A stretch of 64,000 nt of DNA from UBA6623 sp965238125. Lineage in GTDB: Bacteria > Acidobacteriota > Terriglobia > Bryobacterales > UBA6623. The stretch lies in the NCBI GenBank assembly GCA_965238125.1, contig OZ250179.1, positions 1,488,001-1,552,000 of the forward strand, written 5' to 3'. Below, piece by piece: positions 35,814 through 44,480 of this stretch (positions are counted from its first letter, which is position 1; each line of letters opens with the position of its first letter). Both the position numbers and the translations under genes were made by a program. The notes under the pieces were generated by a model. It searched no databases. It worked only from the letters and a program-made list of their open reading frames with translations, and was not told the origin of the DNA.

Positions 35814-36412
35814 TCGCTGATTTCTTCTTGTCTTGTTCTCTTGGCCCGAACACGCTTCCGTGGTGCAGCGGGGGGCTCGACTGGCCTTGTGAACGGTAGA
35901 ATGCTCTGCCCCGATTCTTCGGTAAGGGGAACGACATATCGAACCGTCCGACCAACCTGGAGAGTCACGACAGCTTTCTCAAGTTCGATTCGTAGGTTGT
36001 CGAGGACGTAGCCTGCTGTTAGTCGAGGCAGATCGGAGAATCCGTCGAGCTTCAGTTGCAACGAGTATTTGGTTTGCTGGTTCGTCCGCACGTTGTTGGA
36101 GCGCAACTTCGCATCCAACTTCTTGATTCGGATGTCTGCTGATTCGACCGCGATCGTGAAGATGCCCTTTCGTTTGAACGTCTTCACGTCAGGGGTGGAG
36201 GCGAGTAGCTCCTTGGCGTGATGGGCTATGTGGTCATGGATGATGCTGGACTGGGAGCGCGCGCCCAGAATGTGCCTGACGCCGCCGTAGAGAGAGTCCC
36301 AGTCATCAATTGCGTTCTTGATGGCCTGGCGCAACGGTTCCTTGATCGGATTGACTATTGCTTCAGCCTGTTCTTTCGTTGGCAGGGGAATATGATCGGC
36401 TGAACTTCGCAT
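35810..36412 (-). CDS. Unknown partner of the XRE-ImmA protein
   Basis: 200 residues, not assigned to a family. The N-terminal half is helical (PTKEQAEAIVNPIKEPLRQA, WDSLYGGVRHILGARSQSSI), the middle has strand-like KFKR and VRTNQQTKYSLQLKLDGF, and the C-terminus is a basic tail (APRKRVRAKRTRQEE). It is translationally coupled (ATGA overlap) to the protease gene, as for two-gene toxin-antitoxin-like pairs of the XRE-COG2856 type. A possible promoter TTGAAA with AT-rich DNA lies in 36425-36480. Confidence 0.55.
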   Translation of the reverse strand: MRSSADHIPLPTKEQAEAIVNPIKEPLRQAIKNAIDDWDSLYGGVRHILGARSQSSIIHDHIAHHAKELLASTPDVKTFKRKGIFTIAVESADIRIKKLDAKLRSNNVRTNQQTKYSLQLKLDGFSDLPRLTAGYVLDNLRIELEKAVVTLQVGRTVRYVVPLTEESGQSILPFTRPVEPPAAPRKRVRAKRTRQEEISE

Positions 36413-36501
36413 ACCAACACCCTACTGCAGATCGTGTAATAACGCAAGTAAAATATTCCTACTATATTTTCAACAGATCCTATCTGGTTGATTCTAAACG
36501 G

Positions 36502-36789
36502 CTATAGTTTCTTGGGCCTGCCGCCCGCCCGCGTCTTCCTCTTGGCCGCAAGCTGGCGGAAGTACTCAGAACCTCGCTTCGCGGTGGTGGAACCACCCTT
36601 GCGACCCAGGACAGCCGCAGGAGACATCTTGGTTTGGGCAATCAGATCGTCAGTGAGCGCCAAGGCCGTGCTCAACAGGTCCCGGCTCCGGGCAGTTCGG
36701 TTCTGGGGTAGGGGTGTTGTTTCGAGGATCAGATCAACTTCGGAGATGAGATTCTTGAGGGCTTGGAGTTCAGTTCGGCTTGATGCCAT
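36502..36789 (-). CDS. Small basic protein of the cargo operon
   Basis: 95 residues. The N-terminal helix (SRTELQALKNLISEVDLILE) is followed by a KGG-like segment LGRKGGSTTAKRGSEYFRQL and a basic C-terminus AAKRKTRAGGRPKKL, a pattern common in short hypothetical proteins of integrative elements and suggestive of nucleic-acid binding. First gene of the cargo, 90 bases ahead of the 35810 gene. Its upstream region carries the second copy of the operator-like palindrome. Function unknown. Confidence 0.55.
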   Translation of the reverse strand: MASSRTELQALKNLISEVDLILETTPLPQNRTARSRDLLSTALALTDDLIAQTKMSPAAVLGRKGGSTTAKRGSEYFRQLAAKRKTRAGGRPKKL

Positions 36790-36819
36790 ACTTCAACGGT
36801 ACGGCAAGGTGAGCCGAAA

Positions 36820-36835
36820 AGCAAGCGTTCGCTGT
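36820..36835 (-). promoter_or_regulatory. Second copy of the transposon operator
   Basis: The minus strand reads ACAGCGAACGCTTGCT, identical to ACAGCGAACGCTCGCT at 34717-34732 except for one base. It lies 31 bases upstream of the 36502-36789 gene and just inside the right terminal repeat, between a TTGAAC (36846-36841) and a weak TGCTTT. Confidence 0.55.
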
Positions 36836-36926
36836 TTTCGGTTCAACGCAGATTTCAGACACTACCAGGCCCTTGTGGTGCGGTGAAGAATAGTATAACC
36901 TTATAGGGTTCAGTACTAGGCCACCT

Positions 36927-37880
36927 ATGTCTGGGTTCGGTGAAAACCTTAGGGCAGAGCGCTTAGCACGCGGTATCACGCTGGAGCAGATCTCCCGCGC
37001 GACCAATATCGGCGTTCGATTTCTCGAAGCAATCGAACACGAGGAGTTTCATCTACTTCCGGGTGGAGTCTTCAACGTAAACTTTGTCCGCCAATACGCG
37101 GCGGCCGTTGAGTTGGACCCTGAGGCAACCGTCGAAGCCTTCCAAAAAGTCTGTCCGCCTTTCGAGCTCAAACTCGAGGAACATTTCGGGGTCGAGGCGG
37201 CGACCAACACTCGTCAGCTTGTGGCGGCGCGCATAGCGGAAGAATTCACGGATTTCTGCCGCCGCAATCGAGGTCTTCTGTCCACGGTGGGTGTTGCGTG
37301 TCTGCTCTTCACGGTCGGTCTGACTCTGTACGCAATTTGGCCCGAGAGTTTGGGGTCCTCCTCGGCCGAGGCGCCGGAGTTGGCGGCGGGCGTGGAAAAC
37401 AGTTCTGCTGAAACCCTCGCCGCTACCGCCGGGGCGGAAGAAACGCGCGTGGAGCGGGTTCGAGTCGGTATCGAGATCGTCGGCACTGTTTGGATTCGCG
37501 CGGTCGCGGACGGTCGCCGCGTTTTTGAACGCACCTTGCGGGCGGGCGACAGGCGCAACATCGCGGCCAGCGAATCGGTGCAATTGTGGGTTGGAAACGC
37601 CGGTGGGGTGGCCATAGTTCTAAACGGCAGGGTTCAACCGCCGATCGGCGAACGCGGTCAGGTGCGGCGCGTCGTGCTTACGCCTTCGGGGATGGAGATC
37701 GTGGCGCTTCCCAGTCCGGCCTGCCGCGGAAGTGGCCGCCGCGACAGCGTGGCCGGTTCTTTCCCAAGTTCCCGCAGCCTCGGCTCGGGCCATTTTCACC
37801 CGCATCCAAGATTAGTTCCCGCTTTCCAGCCCTTTTTGCGGCATCCCCCGCCGCTCTCATCCGACGATGATCTTGCTTGA
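36927..37880 (+). CDS. RodZ-like helix-turn-helix membrane protein
   Basis: 317 residues. HTH_25-type domain FGENLRAERLARGITLEQIS, NIGVRFLEAIEHEEFHLLPG, NVNFVRQYAAAVELD; one membrane helix STVGVACLLFTVGLTLYAIW (about residues 124-143); then a periplasmic DUF4115-type domain (VGIEIVGTVWIRAVADGRRV, ERTLRAGDRRNIAASESVQL, LNGRVQPPIGERGQVRRVVL). RodZ links MreB to the cell-shape machinery; distant members may act otherwise. The last 50 residues are Ser/Pro/Arg-rich and outside the family. The IS1-type transposon ends 60 bases upstream and may have replaced its promoter. Confidence 0.8.
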   Translation: MSGFGENLRAERLARGITLEQISRATNIGVRFLEAIEHEEFHLLPGGVFNVNFVRQYAAAVELDPEATVEAFQKVCPPFELKLEEHFGVEAATNTRQLVAARIAEEFTDFCRRNRGLLSTVGVACLLFTVGLTLYAIWPESLGSSSAEAPELAAGVENSSAETLAATAGAEETRVERVRVGIEIVGTVWIRAVADGRRVFERTLRAGDRRNIAASESVQLWVGNAGGVAIVLNGRVQPPIGERGQVRRVVLTPSGMEIVALPSPACRGSGRRDSVAGSFPSSRSLGSGHFHPHPRLVPAFQPFLRHPPPLSSDDDLA

Positions 37881-37969
37881 TCCGTTTCGTGTTCGCGCCT
37901 TATTCTGTTCGACCTCGGCCTCTCGTAGTATCCTCATCCTGTGGGAAGCTTTCGCGAGAGGATGCATCA

Positions 37970-39187
37970 ATGAACACCAACCGACGCCGATTTGCGCAAA
38001 CCTTCGCCGCCGCCGCTCTTGCTCCCGCCGGCGCCGCGGCGGTTGCGGACGCGAGCGAAAAACGCCATCGTATTCGAAAGGTCGAGGTCTTGCCGACGGC
38101 CGTCGAGTTTCGCTCGGCCTTCAATATCGGCGTGGGCAAGGTTGGCGGCAAGGGCGTTCCCGGCAAGCATGTATTCGTCCGCGCCGAGACTGAAGACGGG
38201 CAGGTCGGCTGGGGCGCGACGAACACGATTCCCAATTGGAGCTACGAAACGGTTGAAACCGTCACGGCCACGCTGCGTCATCATCTGGCCCCTTTGGCGG
38301 TGGGGAAGACGCCCTTCCAGTTGAATGCGCTCAAGAAGGAGATGGACATCAAGATACGCCCGGCGGTGAGCAACGGCGCGCCTTTCGCCAAGAGCGCTTT
38401 GGAGATTGCGTTTCTTGATCTGGCCGGGAAGATCACGGGACAGCCGGTACACGCTTTGCTTGGAGGCAAGGTTCATGAAACGATCGATCTCTGTTATGCG
38501 GTGAGCATCGCCGAGCCTGATGCGATGGGGGAAGAAGTCAAGCGCTGGCCCGCTTGCAAGTGTTTCAAGGTGAAGGTTTCCGGCGATACGGACAAGGACC
38601 TCGAGCGGCTCGATGCTATTTCGGAGGCTCGCCCGGACGCCGTGATTTGGCTCGACGCCAATCAGTCGTATCAACCGATCGAGTTGCAACGCTTTCTCAC
38701 CGCGTTACCGCGTTTCAAGAATATTCGCTGCTTTGAGCAGCCGGTTCGCAGCGAAGACTGGCTGGGAATGCGGCGGGCCCGCGAGAAAAGCCCTTACCCG
38801 ATTGCCATTGACGAAGGGTGCTTTTCTTCGTTTGACGTCGCGCGTATGGCGCGCCTCGACGCGGCCGACTTGGTCGTTTTGAAAGTTTCCAAGAGCGCGG
38901 GCGTGACCAACTGCGCGAAAAGCGCCGTCGTGGCCGAGGCGAACGGCCTTGGGCTGTTGGGGAGCGGTCTGACGGACGCCGGGGTCAGCTTCATGGCGTC
39001 GATTCACCTCTATTCCGTTCTTGATTTGCTGCTGCCGCCGGAGTTGAACGGTCCCCAATTCCTGACCGACATGATGGTGGACGGCATCGAAATGGACGGC
39101 GTAACGGTGAAAGTCCCCGACGGACCGGGCCTGGGGATTCACGTCCCCGCAGACAAGATTCGGGCGAATCAATTGCAGCTTGCGTGA
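37970..39187 (+). CDS. Enolase-superfamily enzyme (mandelate racemase type)
   Basis: 405 residues from ATG 37970, preceded by GAGAGGA. The N-terminus NRRRFAQTFAAAALAPAGAA is a twin-arginine type signal. The body is a mandelate racemase/muconate-lactonising enzyme: KCFKVKVSGDTDKDLERLDA (K-x-K), VIWLDANQSY (metal Asp), IRCFEQPV (metal Glu), PIAIDEGC (metal Asp/Glu) and DLVVLKVSKSAGVTN (Lys). Such enzymes abstract the proton alpha to a carboxylate; the substrate is not predictable. Probably exported to the periplasm as a folded protein. Confidence 0.85.
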   Translation: MNTNRRRFAQTFAAAALAPAGAAAVADASEKRHRIRKVEVLPTAVEFRSAFNIGVGKVGGKGVPGKHVFVRAETEDGQVGWGATNTIPNWSYETVETVTATLRHHLAPLAVGKTPFQLNALKKEMDIKIRPAVSNGAPFAKSALEIAFLDLAGKITGQPVHALLGGKVHETIDLCYAVSIAEPDAMGEEVKRWPACKCFKVKVSGDTDKDLERLDAISEARPDAVIWLDANQSYQPIELQRFLTALPRFKNIRCFEQPVRSEDWLGMRRAREKSPYPIAIDEGCFSSFDVARMARLDAADLVVLKVSKSAGVTNCAKSAVVAEANGLGLLGSGLTDAGVSFMASIHLYSVLDLLLPPELNGPQFLTDMMVDGIEMDGVTVKVPDGPGLGIHVPADKIRANQLQLA

Positions 39188-39312
39188 CGGAGGCTTGCGG
39201 CGTGCGTTCGTACCATTGGCCCGGCGGCGGCGCCGCGCGAAAAAACGCCGCCGGGGCGGGTTGATACAATAGCCGTTCGATAAGAATTGTTCGCCACAAG
39301 GAGCCGCACTCT

Positions 39313-39816
39313 ATGTCAATTGCGGAGACTTTCTTGCACGAGCTTGAAAACGAAGCCGCCACTACACGGCGCGTGCTCGAACGCGTCCCTGAAGACAAGT
39401 TGAGCTGGAAGCCGCACGAGAAGTCCATGTCGCTGGCCCGGTTGGCGACTCACACGGCGATGGTCACCGGAGATGTCGCTGACTTTATATCCCCCGAAGA
39501 GATGCAGCTCACTCCCGAATCCTTTAAGCCCCTGGTGCTCGGTTCGGTGCGGGAGATACTTGACGCCGCGGTCAGTAGCGTTGCCAAGGCGAAAGAGTAC
39601 CTGGCGTTGCTGGACGACGAGTCCGCGATGGCCACCTGGACGCTCACGATGGACGGCAAGCAATTGATGGCGATGCCGCGAGTGACCGTCATTCGCTCCC
39701 TCATGTTCAATCACTGGTATCACCACCGCGGTCAACTCACCGTTTATTTGCGGCTGCTGAACGTCCCGGTGCCGCCAGTCTATGGGCCCAGCGCCGACGA
39801 GAGCCCGTTCGGTTAG
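39313..39816 (+). CDS. DinB-family protein
   Basis: 167 residues, the usual length. Four-helix DinB/YfiT fold with the three metal histidines at the expected places: near residue 52 (RLATHTAMV), and 136 and 140 (SLMFNHWYHHRGQLTVYL). DinB proteins bind a divalent metal; many are thiol-dependent S-transferases, and the role of this one is unknown. ATG 39313 follows AAGGAG at a good distance. It lies 41 bases ahead of the ceramidase gene in the same direction. Confidence 0.85.
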   Translation: MSIAETFLHELENEAATTRRVLERVPEDKLSWKPHEKSMSLARLATHTAMVTGDVADFISPEEMQLTPESFKPLVLGSVREILDAAVSSVAKAKEYLALLDDESAMATWTLTMDGKQLMAMPRVTVIRSLMFNHWYHHRGQLTVYLRLLNVPVPPVYGPSADESPFG

Positions 39817-39857
39817 ATTAGGCGACGGGTTTTGACGCCGCGACAGGAGGTGACGCT

Positions 39858-41360
39858 TTGCCATTGCCGGTTTGGATTGCCGTTGTTTTGACTTTGGCCG
39901 CGCCAGCGCGAGCCGATGTCGTCGAACAGGGCCCCAAGGACTCCGCGCCCTCCGGTCTGTCGGCGGGCGTCGCTCGCGCCGACATCACTCCCCCGGTCGG
40001 CGTGGCGCAAATGAACTGGGGTTCGCAGACCCACGTTCGAGCGGTCGGTAACGACCCGATGGGCATGAAGGCGACGGCTTTGGTTCTTTCTCACGGCGAC
40101 CAAAAATTCGCCATGGTCGATATCGACCGGATTTTTGTTCAGGGGCTCGAACCCGCTATCGAACGAGCCTCGAAGCTGACCGGCATTCCCGCGACAAACA
40201 TTCGACTCGCCGCGACGCACACCCACGCGGGCGTGCTCGTGAGCGGGGCGAAGGGCCCGCCGGGGCTGGACCTGTCTCCTCTGGTCGAGATGGCGGAGCG
40301 GTATCGTCTACAGATCATCGACAAGGTCGTTGGCGCCATCGTCGAAGCCGACCGTCGGTTGCAGCCGGCCCACATGCACGCGGGACGGGGAACCGGGTCG
40401 ATCAATATCAATCGTCGCGTCCGCGCGCGTGACGGGAACCCTCCCGCGGTCGGGCGCAACCCTTCTGGTTTCGTGGACCGCGAGCTGATCGTCTTTCGAA
40501 TCGACGACGCTGGGGGCGCCCCGCTCGCCGTGCTGGCCAACTACCCTTGCCACGGGACCGTGCTGGCTTACGAAAACAAATTCATCTCGCCCGACTTTGT
40601 CGGGACCCTGCGCAAGACCGTCGAGGACGCCATGCCCGGCGCCCTCTGCCTTTTCTTTCAAGGCGCGGCGGGAAACCAAGGGCCGATCGAAGGCTTCACC
40701 GGCGATCTCGGGGTGGCCCATCGGTTAGGCAAGATCCTAGGACATGAAGTCGCCGCCATCGCTCATAAGATCGAAACCGTTCGCCGCGAACCGACGTTTG
40801 AAGGGTTCGTCGAATCGACGGCATACCAAGCCAAACAGCACTGGCGCGTGAAAGGGCCGCGCCCGGCGGGCCTTCGATTCGGCGAGGTCAAGGTCGAGGT
40901 TCCGCGCCGAGCCTACTCCAACGAGGAAGTCCAAGGCATGGAAGAGCGCCTGCGCCGAGCCGAACGCCAATTGTCGTCGCTGGGAAGCACGGCCGAGCCC
41001 TGGGAGCGTCATCAAGTCGCGGCGCGCGTTCGGCGCTTCGCCGATTTGTTGGAGCAACGACGAAGCGCCGTCGACCCCTCCCCGCTTGTCGTCGAAGTGC
41101 AGGCTTTGCGCATCGGCGAACTGGCGATCGTGGCCATGCCGGGCGAGCCGTTTGCCGAGATTGGGATGGCTGTGCGCAAGGCCTCGCCCTTTGCGGTCAC
41201 GATGTTTTGCGGCTACTCGGACGGGGCGGGGGGCGACTATGTTCCCACATCCGAGGAATACGCTTTCGGCGGTTATGAGGTCGAACGAACCCCCTACGGC
41301 CCCGGAGCGGCGGCCGAAATCATCGAAGCGGCGTCGAAGCTGCTGCGCGGCTTGCGGTAG
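39858..41360 (+). CDS. Neutral/alkaline ceramidase-like secreted hydrolase
   Basis: 500 residues with a signal peptide (LPVWIAVVLTLAAPARA). N-terminal neutral ceramidase domain: VGVARADITPPVGV-like start (AGVARADITPPVGVAQMNWG), DIDRIFVQ, LAATHTHAG (zinc histidines), LANYPCHGTVL and LFFQGAAGNQGP; C-terminal FCGYSDGAGGDYVPTSEEYA. The family hydrolyses ceramide amides or, in many environmental bacteria, unknown lipids. The start TTG at 39858 is chosen because AGGAGGTGA stands directly before it and no ATG fits. Confidence 0.85.
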   Translation: MPLPVWIAVVLTLAAPARADVVEQGPKDSAPSGLSAGVARADITPPVGVAQMNWGSQTHVRAVGNDPMGMKATALVLSHGDQKFAMVDIDRIFVQGLEPAIERASKLTGIPATNIRLAATHTHAGVLVSGAKGPPGLDLSPLVEMAERYRLQIIDKVVGAIVEADRRLQPAHMHAGRGTGSININRRVRARDGNPPAVGRNPSGFVDRELIVFRIDDAGGAPLAVLANYPCHGTVLAYENKFISPDFVGTLRKTVEDAMPGALCLFFQGAAGNQGPIEGFTGDLGVAHRLGKILGHEVAAIAHKIETVRREPTFEGFVESTAYQAKQHWRVKGPRPAGLRFGEVKVEVPRRAYSNEEVQGMEERLRRAERQLSSLGSTAEPWERHQVAARVRRFADLLEQRRSAVDPSPLVVEVQALRIGELAIVAMPGEPFAEIGMAVRKASPFAVTMFCGYSDGAGGDYVPTSEEYAFGGYEVERTPYGPGAAAEIIEAASKLLRGLR

Positions 41361-41938
41361 CCCGTGACGCGATTCAGAGCCCACGGCGCAAGTGACGGGC
41401 CCCGTGCGCAACGGCCGCGAGTACGCCGAAGACTATGCCGAAACGCCAGACGGTTTGGGGATGAGCGGTTTCGGCGCCCACGGCGGCTGCTTGCGCTCGG
41501 CCCGTCGCTTGCGCTCTGGGCTTCCATGAGAGGTGGGTCGCTTGTCAAGGGCGGTCGTTGGGAGGCGTTGGTCGGTTTGTCGGATCCGGCCCGGGTCCTC
41601 ATGCCTTGCGGCGCGTTGAGGACCGGGCTTCCATTCGCAGTGTTATCGGTCTCGTTGTTGACCTCTGCTGGTTGGGGTCCGGTCTTTCGGCGCTGCTCTC
41701 TCTGTTGCGGCTTCGACCCATCCTCGAAAGAATCGGCCTGCCTGCCCAGAGCCCGCAGTCACCGTGACACGATCTCGATTCTCCGCCGCGGCCTCGCTTC
41801 GTCCGCCCAATCCCCTACTCCCTTCCTTTCAACAGGAATCTTCTTGCCGCCGAGTCCCCGTTAGGGGGCTCGCGGATGTCCTCATCACGTTGCTTCATCC
41901 GAAACCGTTGCCGCCGACTGCGCCTCATCGTCCCTGCC
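41361..41938. other. Intergenic region next to IS110 transposase
   Basis: About 580 bases without a gene that I can support. Part of it should belong to the IS110 element (its non-coding end), but the exact border cannot be read because IS110 elements lack clear inverted repeats. Confidence 0.4.
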
Positions 41939-43135
41939 TTATGGGGAAACCGTTTCCGTCAGCCCGTGCAGCGGATCGTAGTTTTCTTGTTTCACCCACA
42001 ACACATGCATCAGCACCGCCAACTTGCGCGCCACCGCCACCACCGCCCGCTTCTTCGCATGTCCTCCGCCGCGCGCCGCCAAACCCAAACCCCAGCGCCT
42101 GAGCGTGGAGTCGGTCCCGAACGGCCCCAGCACCCAGTGCGCGCACTGAATCAACGTCCGCCGCAGCAGCGGATCTCCCGATTTCGTCACGCCCAGCCGC
42201 AGTGACCGCTCGCCCGATTGGCGTTGCTTGGGACGCAGCCCCACCAGCGCGCCGACCTGCCGCGAACGCTTCACGCGGCCCGGGTCGTTGTCGAGCGCCA
42301 ACACGAACGTCAACGCCGTCAGCGGCCCCACCCCTCCGATCGTTCGCAGCCGCTCGACCGCTGCGTATTGCTTGCCCAACGCGACGATTTGTTTGTCATA
42401 TTCGCGGATCGTCGCGCCGAGGCTTTCGATTTGTGTCGCCACCCCCAACAACGCCGCGTGCAACACCTCGGGGCAGGCCTCCCGGACGCGCTCGACCCAT
42501 TGGTTCTGGGCGCATCGGCCCAAGCGGATGCCGTGCGACTTCGCCATGCCGCGCAAACTCCCTTTCAATTTCGTGCGGCACTCGAGCACGGCCTCGCGCG
42601 CCCGCAACAACGTGCGTTGTTGTTCGGTCTCGAGCTTGCGCGGCGCGACGGGATTCAACAGGGCCGGGTTGGTGCGTCCCAGCTCGGCCAACCAATAGGC
42701 GTCGTTGCGGTCGTTTTTCGAGTCGGATTGGCTGATTAAACGCAATTGCCGCGCGTCGGCGACGAGCACGTCGTGGGCGAGGGCGGCCAGGCGGCGGCGA
42801 ATCCAGTTGCTGTGGCTGCCGGTTTCGATCACAATGCGCAGCCGCGGCCAACGGCGGAACCAGCGATCCAAGGCCTCCGGGCGGGTGGGGACTTGGCATT
42901 CCTCGAGGCTTTCGCCGGCGAGGTCGGTGAGCCGTACGAAGCAACGTTTGTCGCCGATGTCGACGCCGGCGACGGCGCAAATTTCGTTGTCTTTTTGCAT
43001 CTGGATGCGTTGTTGCGCCAACTGTTGTTCGAGCTGGGTGAGTTGGCGGGTCTTCGCTTGTGAGCTGTCGGCTTTCTTGGTTTGGTGTTTGTCGGTTTGG
43101 TTCTTGTCGGTCTGTTGTTTGCTATTCTTCTTCAT
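41939..43135 (-). CDS. IS110-family transposase (RuvC-like DEDD)
   Basis: 398 residues from ATG 43135, preceded by AAGGAGGCG. The catalytic DEDD domain: AGVDIGDKRCFVRL, IVIETGSHSNWIRRRL, SDSKNDRNDAYWLAEL; C-terminal transposase_20 part with RLRTIGGVGPLTALTFVLAL (helix-hairpin-helix), ALVGLRPKQRQSGERSLRLG, KSGDPLLRRTLIQCAHWV including the conserved Ser. The first 50 residues are Lys/Gln-rich, an unusual extension. IS110 recombinases use a bridge RNA encoded in the element's non-coding end to choose donor and target. Confidence 0.92.
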   Translation of the reverse strand: MKKNSKQQTDKNQTDKHQTKKADSSQAKTRQLTQLEQQLAQQRIQMQKDNEICAVAGVDIGDKRCFVRLTDLAGESLEECQVPTRPEALDRWFRRWPRLRIVIETGSHSNWIRRRLAALAHDVLVADARQLRLISQSDSKNDRNDAYWLAELGRTNPALLNPVAPRKLETEQQRTLLRAREAVLECRTKLKGSLRGMAKSHGIRLGRCAQNQWVERVREACPEVLHAALLGVATQIESLGATIREYDKQIVALGKQYAAVERLRTIGGVGPLTALTFVLALDNDPGRVKRSRQVGALVGLRPKQRQSGERSLRLGVTKSGDPLLRRTLIQCAHWVLGPFGTDSTLRRWGLGLAARGGGHAKKRAVVAVARKLAVLMHVLWVKQENYDPLHGLTETVSP

Positions 43136-43330
43136 GGCTGGTCGCCTCCTTTTCAAAAATCCATTGCACCTCCCTTGTGGAGAAGTGCGCTGCTGCCGGT
43201 AGCCTACCGCTTCCCGGCGCCAAGCGACCAGCCTCTCATCCCATCTCTGAATCTACATTCCGGCGATTTTACCCGCGACGGACTTGCCTCGGGTGTTGCA
43301 AATAGGCGCTGCATTCTGAGATTCTCGGAA
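43136..43330. other. Non-coding region upstream of IS110 transposase
   Basis: 195 bases between the divergent IS110 and glycosyltransferase genes. In IS110-group elements the bridge RNA is made from the end upstream of the transposase; this is where it would be. CTGGTCGC (43138) and GCGACCAG (43224-43231) are a perfect inverted pair about 90 bases apart that could close such an RNA. The promoter and ribosome site of the 43331 gene lie in the same stretch. Confidence 0.35.
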
Positions 43331-44431
43331 ATGTCGGAAGTTCCCCAGTTTGATCCCCAAAAAAAGAAGATTCTCTTTTTTTCGCGCGGGCGCGGGAGAG
43401 GGCACGCCATTCCCGACGCGCAAATCGCCGACGAGATTCTTGCGCGGCGCGAAGATATCGATATTCAGTTCATCTCGTACTCGACGGGCGCGAAAACTTT
43501 GATCGAATTGGGCTACAAGCCCTTTGATCTCGAGCTTCCCGAGCGCAACCCGATCTACGAGACACTCATCATGTCGGCGCAACTGATCGGTTCGATGGAG
43601 CCGGATCTAGTGGTTTCGCACGAAGAATTTTCGGCGATCACCGCGGCAAAAATTTTCAGCGTGCCCACGCTTTTGATTACCGACTGGTTTTCGGAGGTTT
43701 GGCAGCCGGCGATGCAGATGATCAAGTTCAGCGATGAAGTGGTCTTCATCGACGAGTCGGGCGTGTTCGAGGAGCCGCCGGAACTCCAAGGTAAGGTGAC
43801 GTACGTGGGGCCGGTGTTGCCGGAATTCGACTACACGCGCGCCGACCGCGCGAAGGCTCGCGGAGTACTCGGCATCGCCGAAGACGCCACGGTCGTGGCG
43901 ATGTTGATCTACCCCGGGCGACGCTCGGAGGAAGTTGCGCCTATCATCGATTTGCTGATGCCGGCTTTCGACGCGCTGGACGCGCCGAACACGTTGTTGC
44001 TCGTCAACACGTCGGAAGACTATGCCGCCATGGTGGAGCGAACGGCGGATCGAAGCGACGTGATGATTCTCAACGAAGATCCTCGCGGCGCGCTGCTCAT
44101 GGCCGCGACCGACGTGGGGATTACGAAAGGCAACCGCAATCTGGTCCTGGAATTGGCCGCGCTGGGGATTCCCTCGGTGACCGTTACCCACGGGCTCAAC
44201 CGTATCGACGACATGCGCAGCGTGAAGCTCGACAACAATATCACCGCCAAGGCCGCCGAGCTCGACAGTGAGACTTTGGCCGCGCATCTGACCGATCGAT
44301 TGGCGGCCTATGATACCGTGCAGCCCCGCTTTGGCCTCGAAGATCCTGACATTGGCGGTATTCAGGCGACGGTGCAACACATCCTCGATGCTCTGGCCAA
44401 GGCGAGGGCCGCTAAAGCCGCCGGGGCCTAA
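43331..44431 (+). CDS. MurG-like (GT-B, GT28-type) glycosyltransferase
   Basis: 366 residues. N-terminal Rossmann half with a glycine-rich loop FFSRGRGRGHAIPDAQIADE, DLVVSHEEFSAITAAKIFSV; C-terminal half VVAMLIYPGRRSEEVAPIID, LMAATDVGITKGNRNLVLEL and LAALGIPSVTVTHGLNRIDD, the nucleotide-sugar side. Proteins of this kind include MurG and many uncharacterised transferases or teichoic/glycolipid enzymes; neither donor nor acceptor is known. ATG 43331 is the first in frame with the conserved part. Confidence 0.8.
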   Translation: MSEVPQFDPQKKKILFFSRGRGRGHAIPDAQIADEILARREDIDIQFISYSTGAKTLIELGYKPFDLELPERNPIYETLIMSAQLIGSMEPDLVVSHEEFSAITAAKIFSVPTLLITDWFSEVWQPAMQMIKFSDEVVFIDESGVFEEPPELQGKVTYVGPVLPEFDYTRADRAKARGVLGIAEDATVVAMLIYPGRRSEEVAPIIDLLMPAFDALDAPNTLLLVNTSEDYAAMVERTADRSDVMILNEDPRGALLMAATDVGITKGNRNLVLELAALGIPSVTVTHGLNRIDDMRSVKLDNNITAKAAELDSETLAAHLTDRLAAYDTVQPRFGLEDPDIGGIQATVQHILDALAKARAAKAAGA

Positions 44432-44480
44432 TATCCGGCGGGTTGACGTCGGCGCTTCCGCCTTTGGAAATCGTCCCGCC

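Larger units (their letters stand above)
33704..36866 (-). mobile_element. IS1-type transposon carrying an XRE-ImmA gene set
   Basis: The left end GGTGCTGTCTGAAATC at 33704 and right end (complement GGTAGTGTCTGAAATC) at 36866 share the core GTCTGAAATCTGCGTTGAAC in inverted orientation. The transposase stop is two bases from the left repeat, and no other copy of the repeat is seen between the transposase and 36841. All four genes inside read leftwards. No 8-10 bp target duplication is visible (flanks CAGCATTG and AGGCCCTT). Confidence 0.7.

Noticed and set aside
41364..41864. 166-codon open reading after the ceramidase gene
   Set aside because: No family, Arg/Leu/Ser-rich low-quality sequence, no ribosome site; more likely intergenic or the IS110 end.
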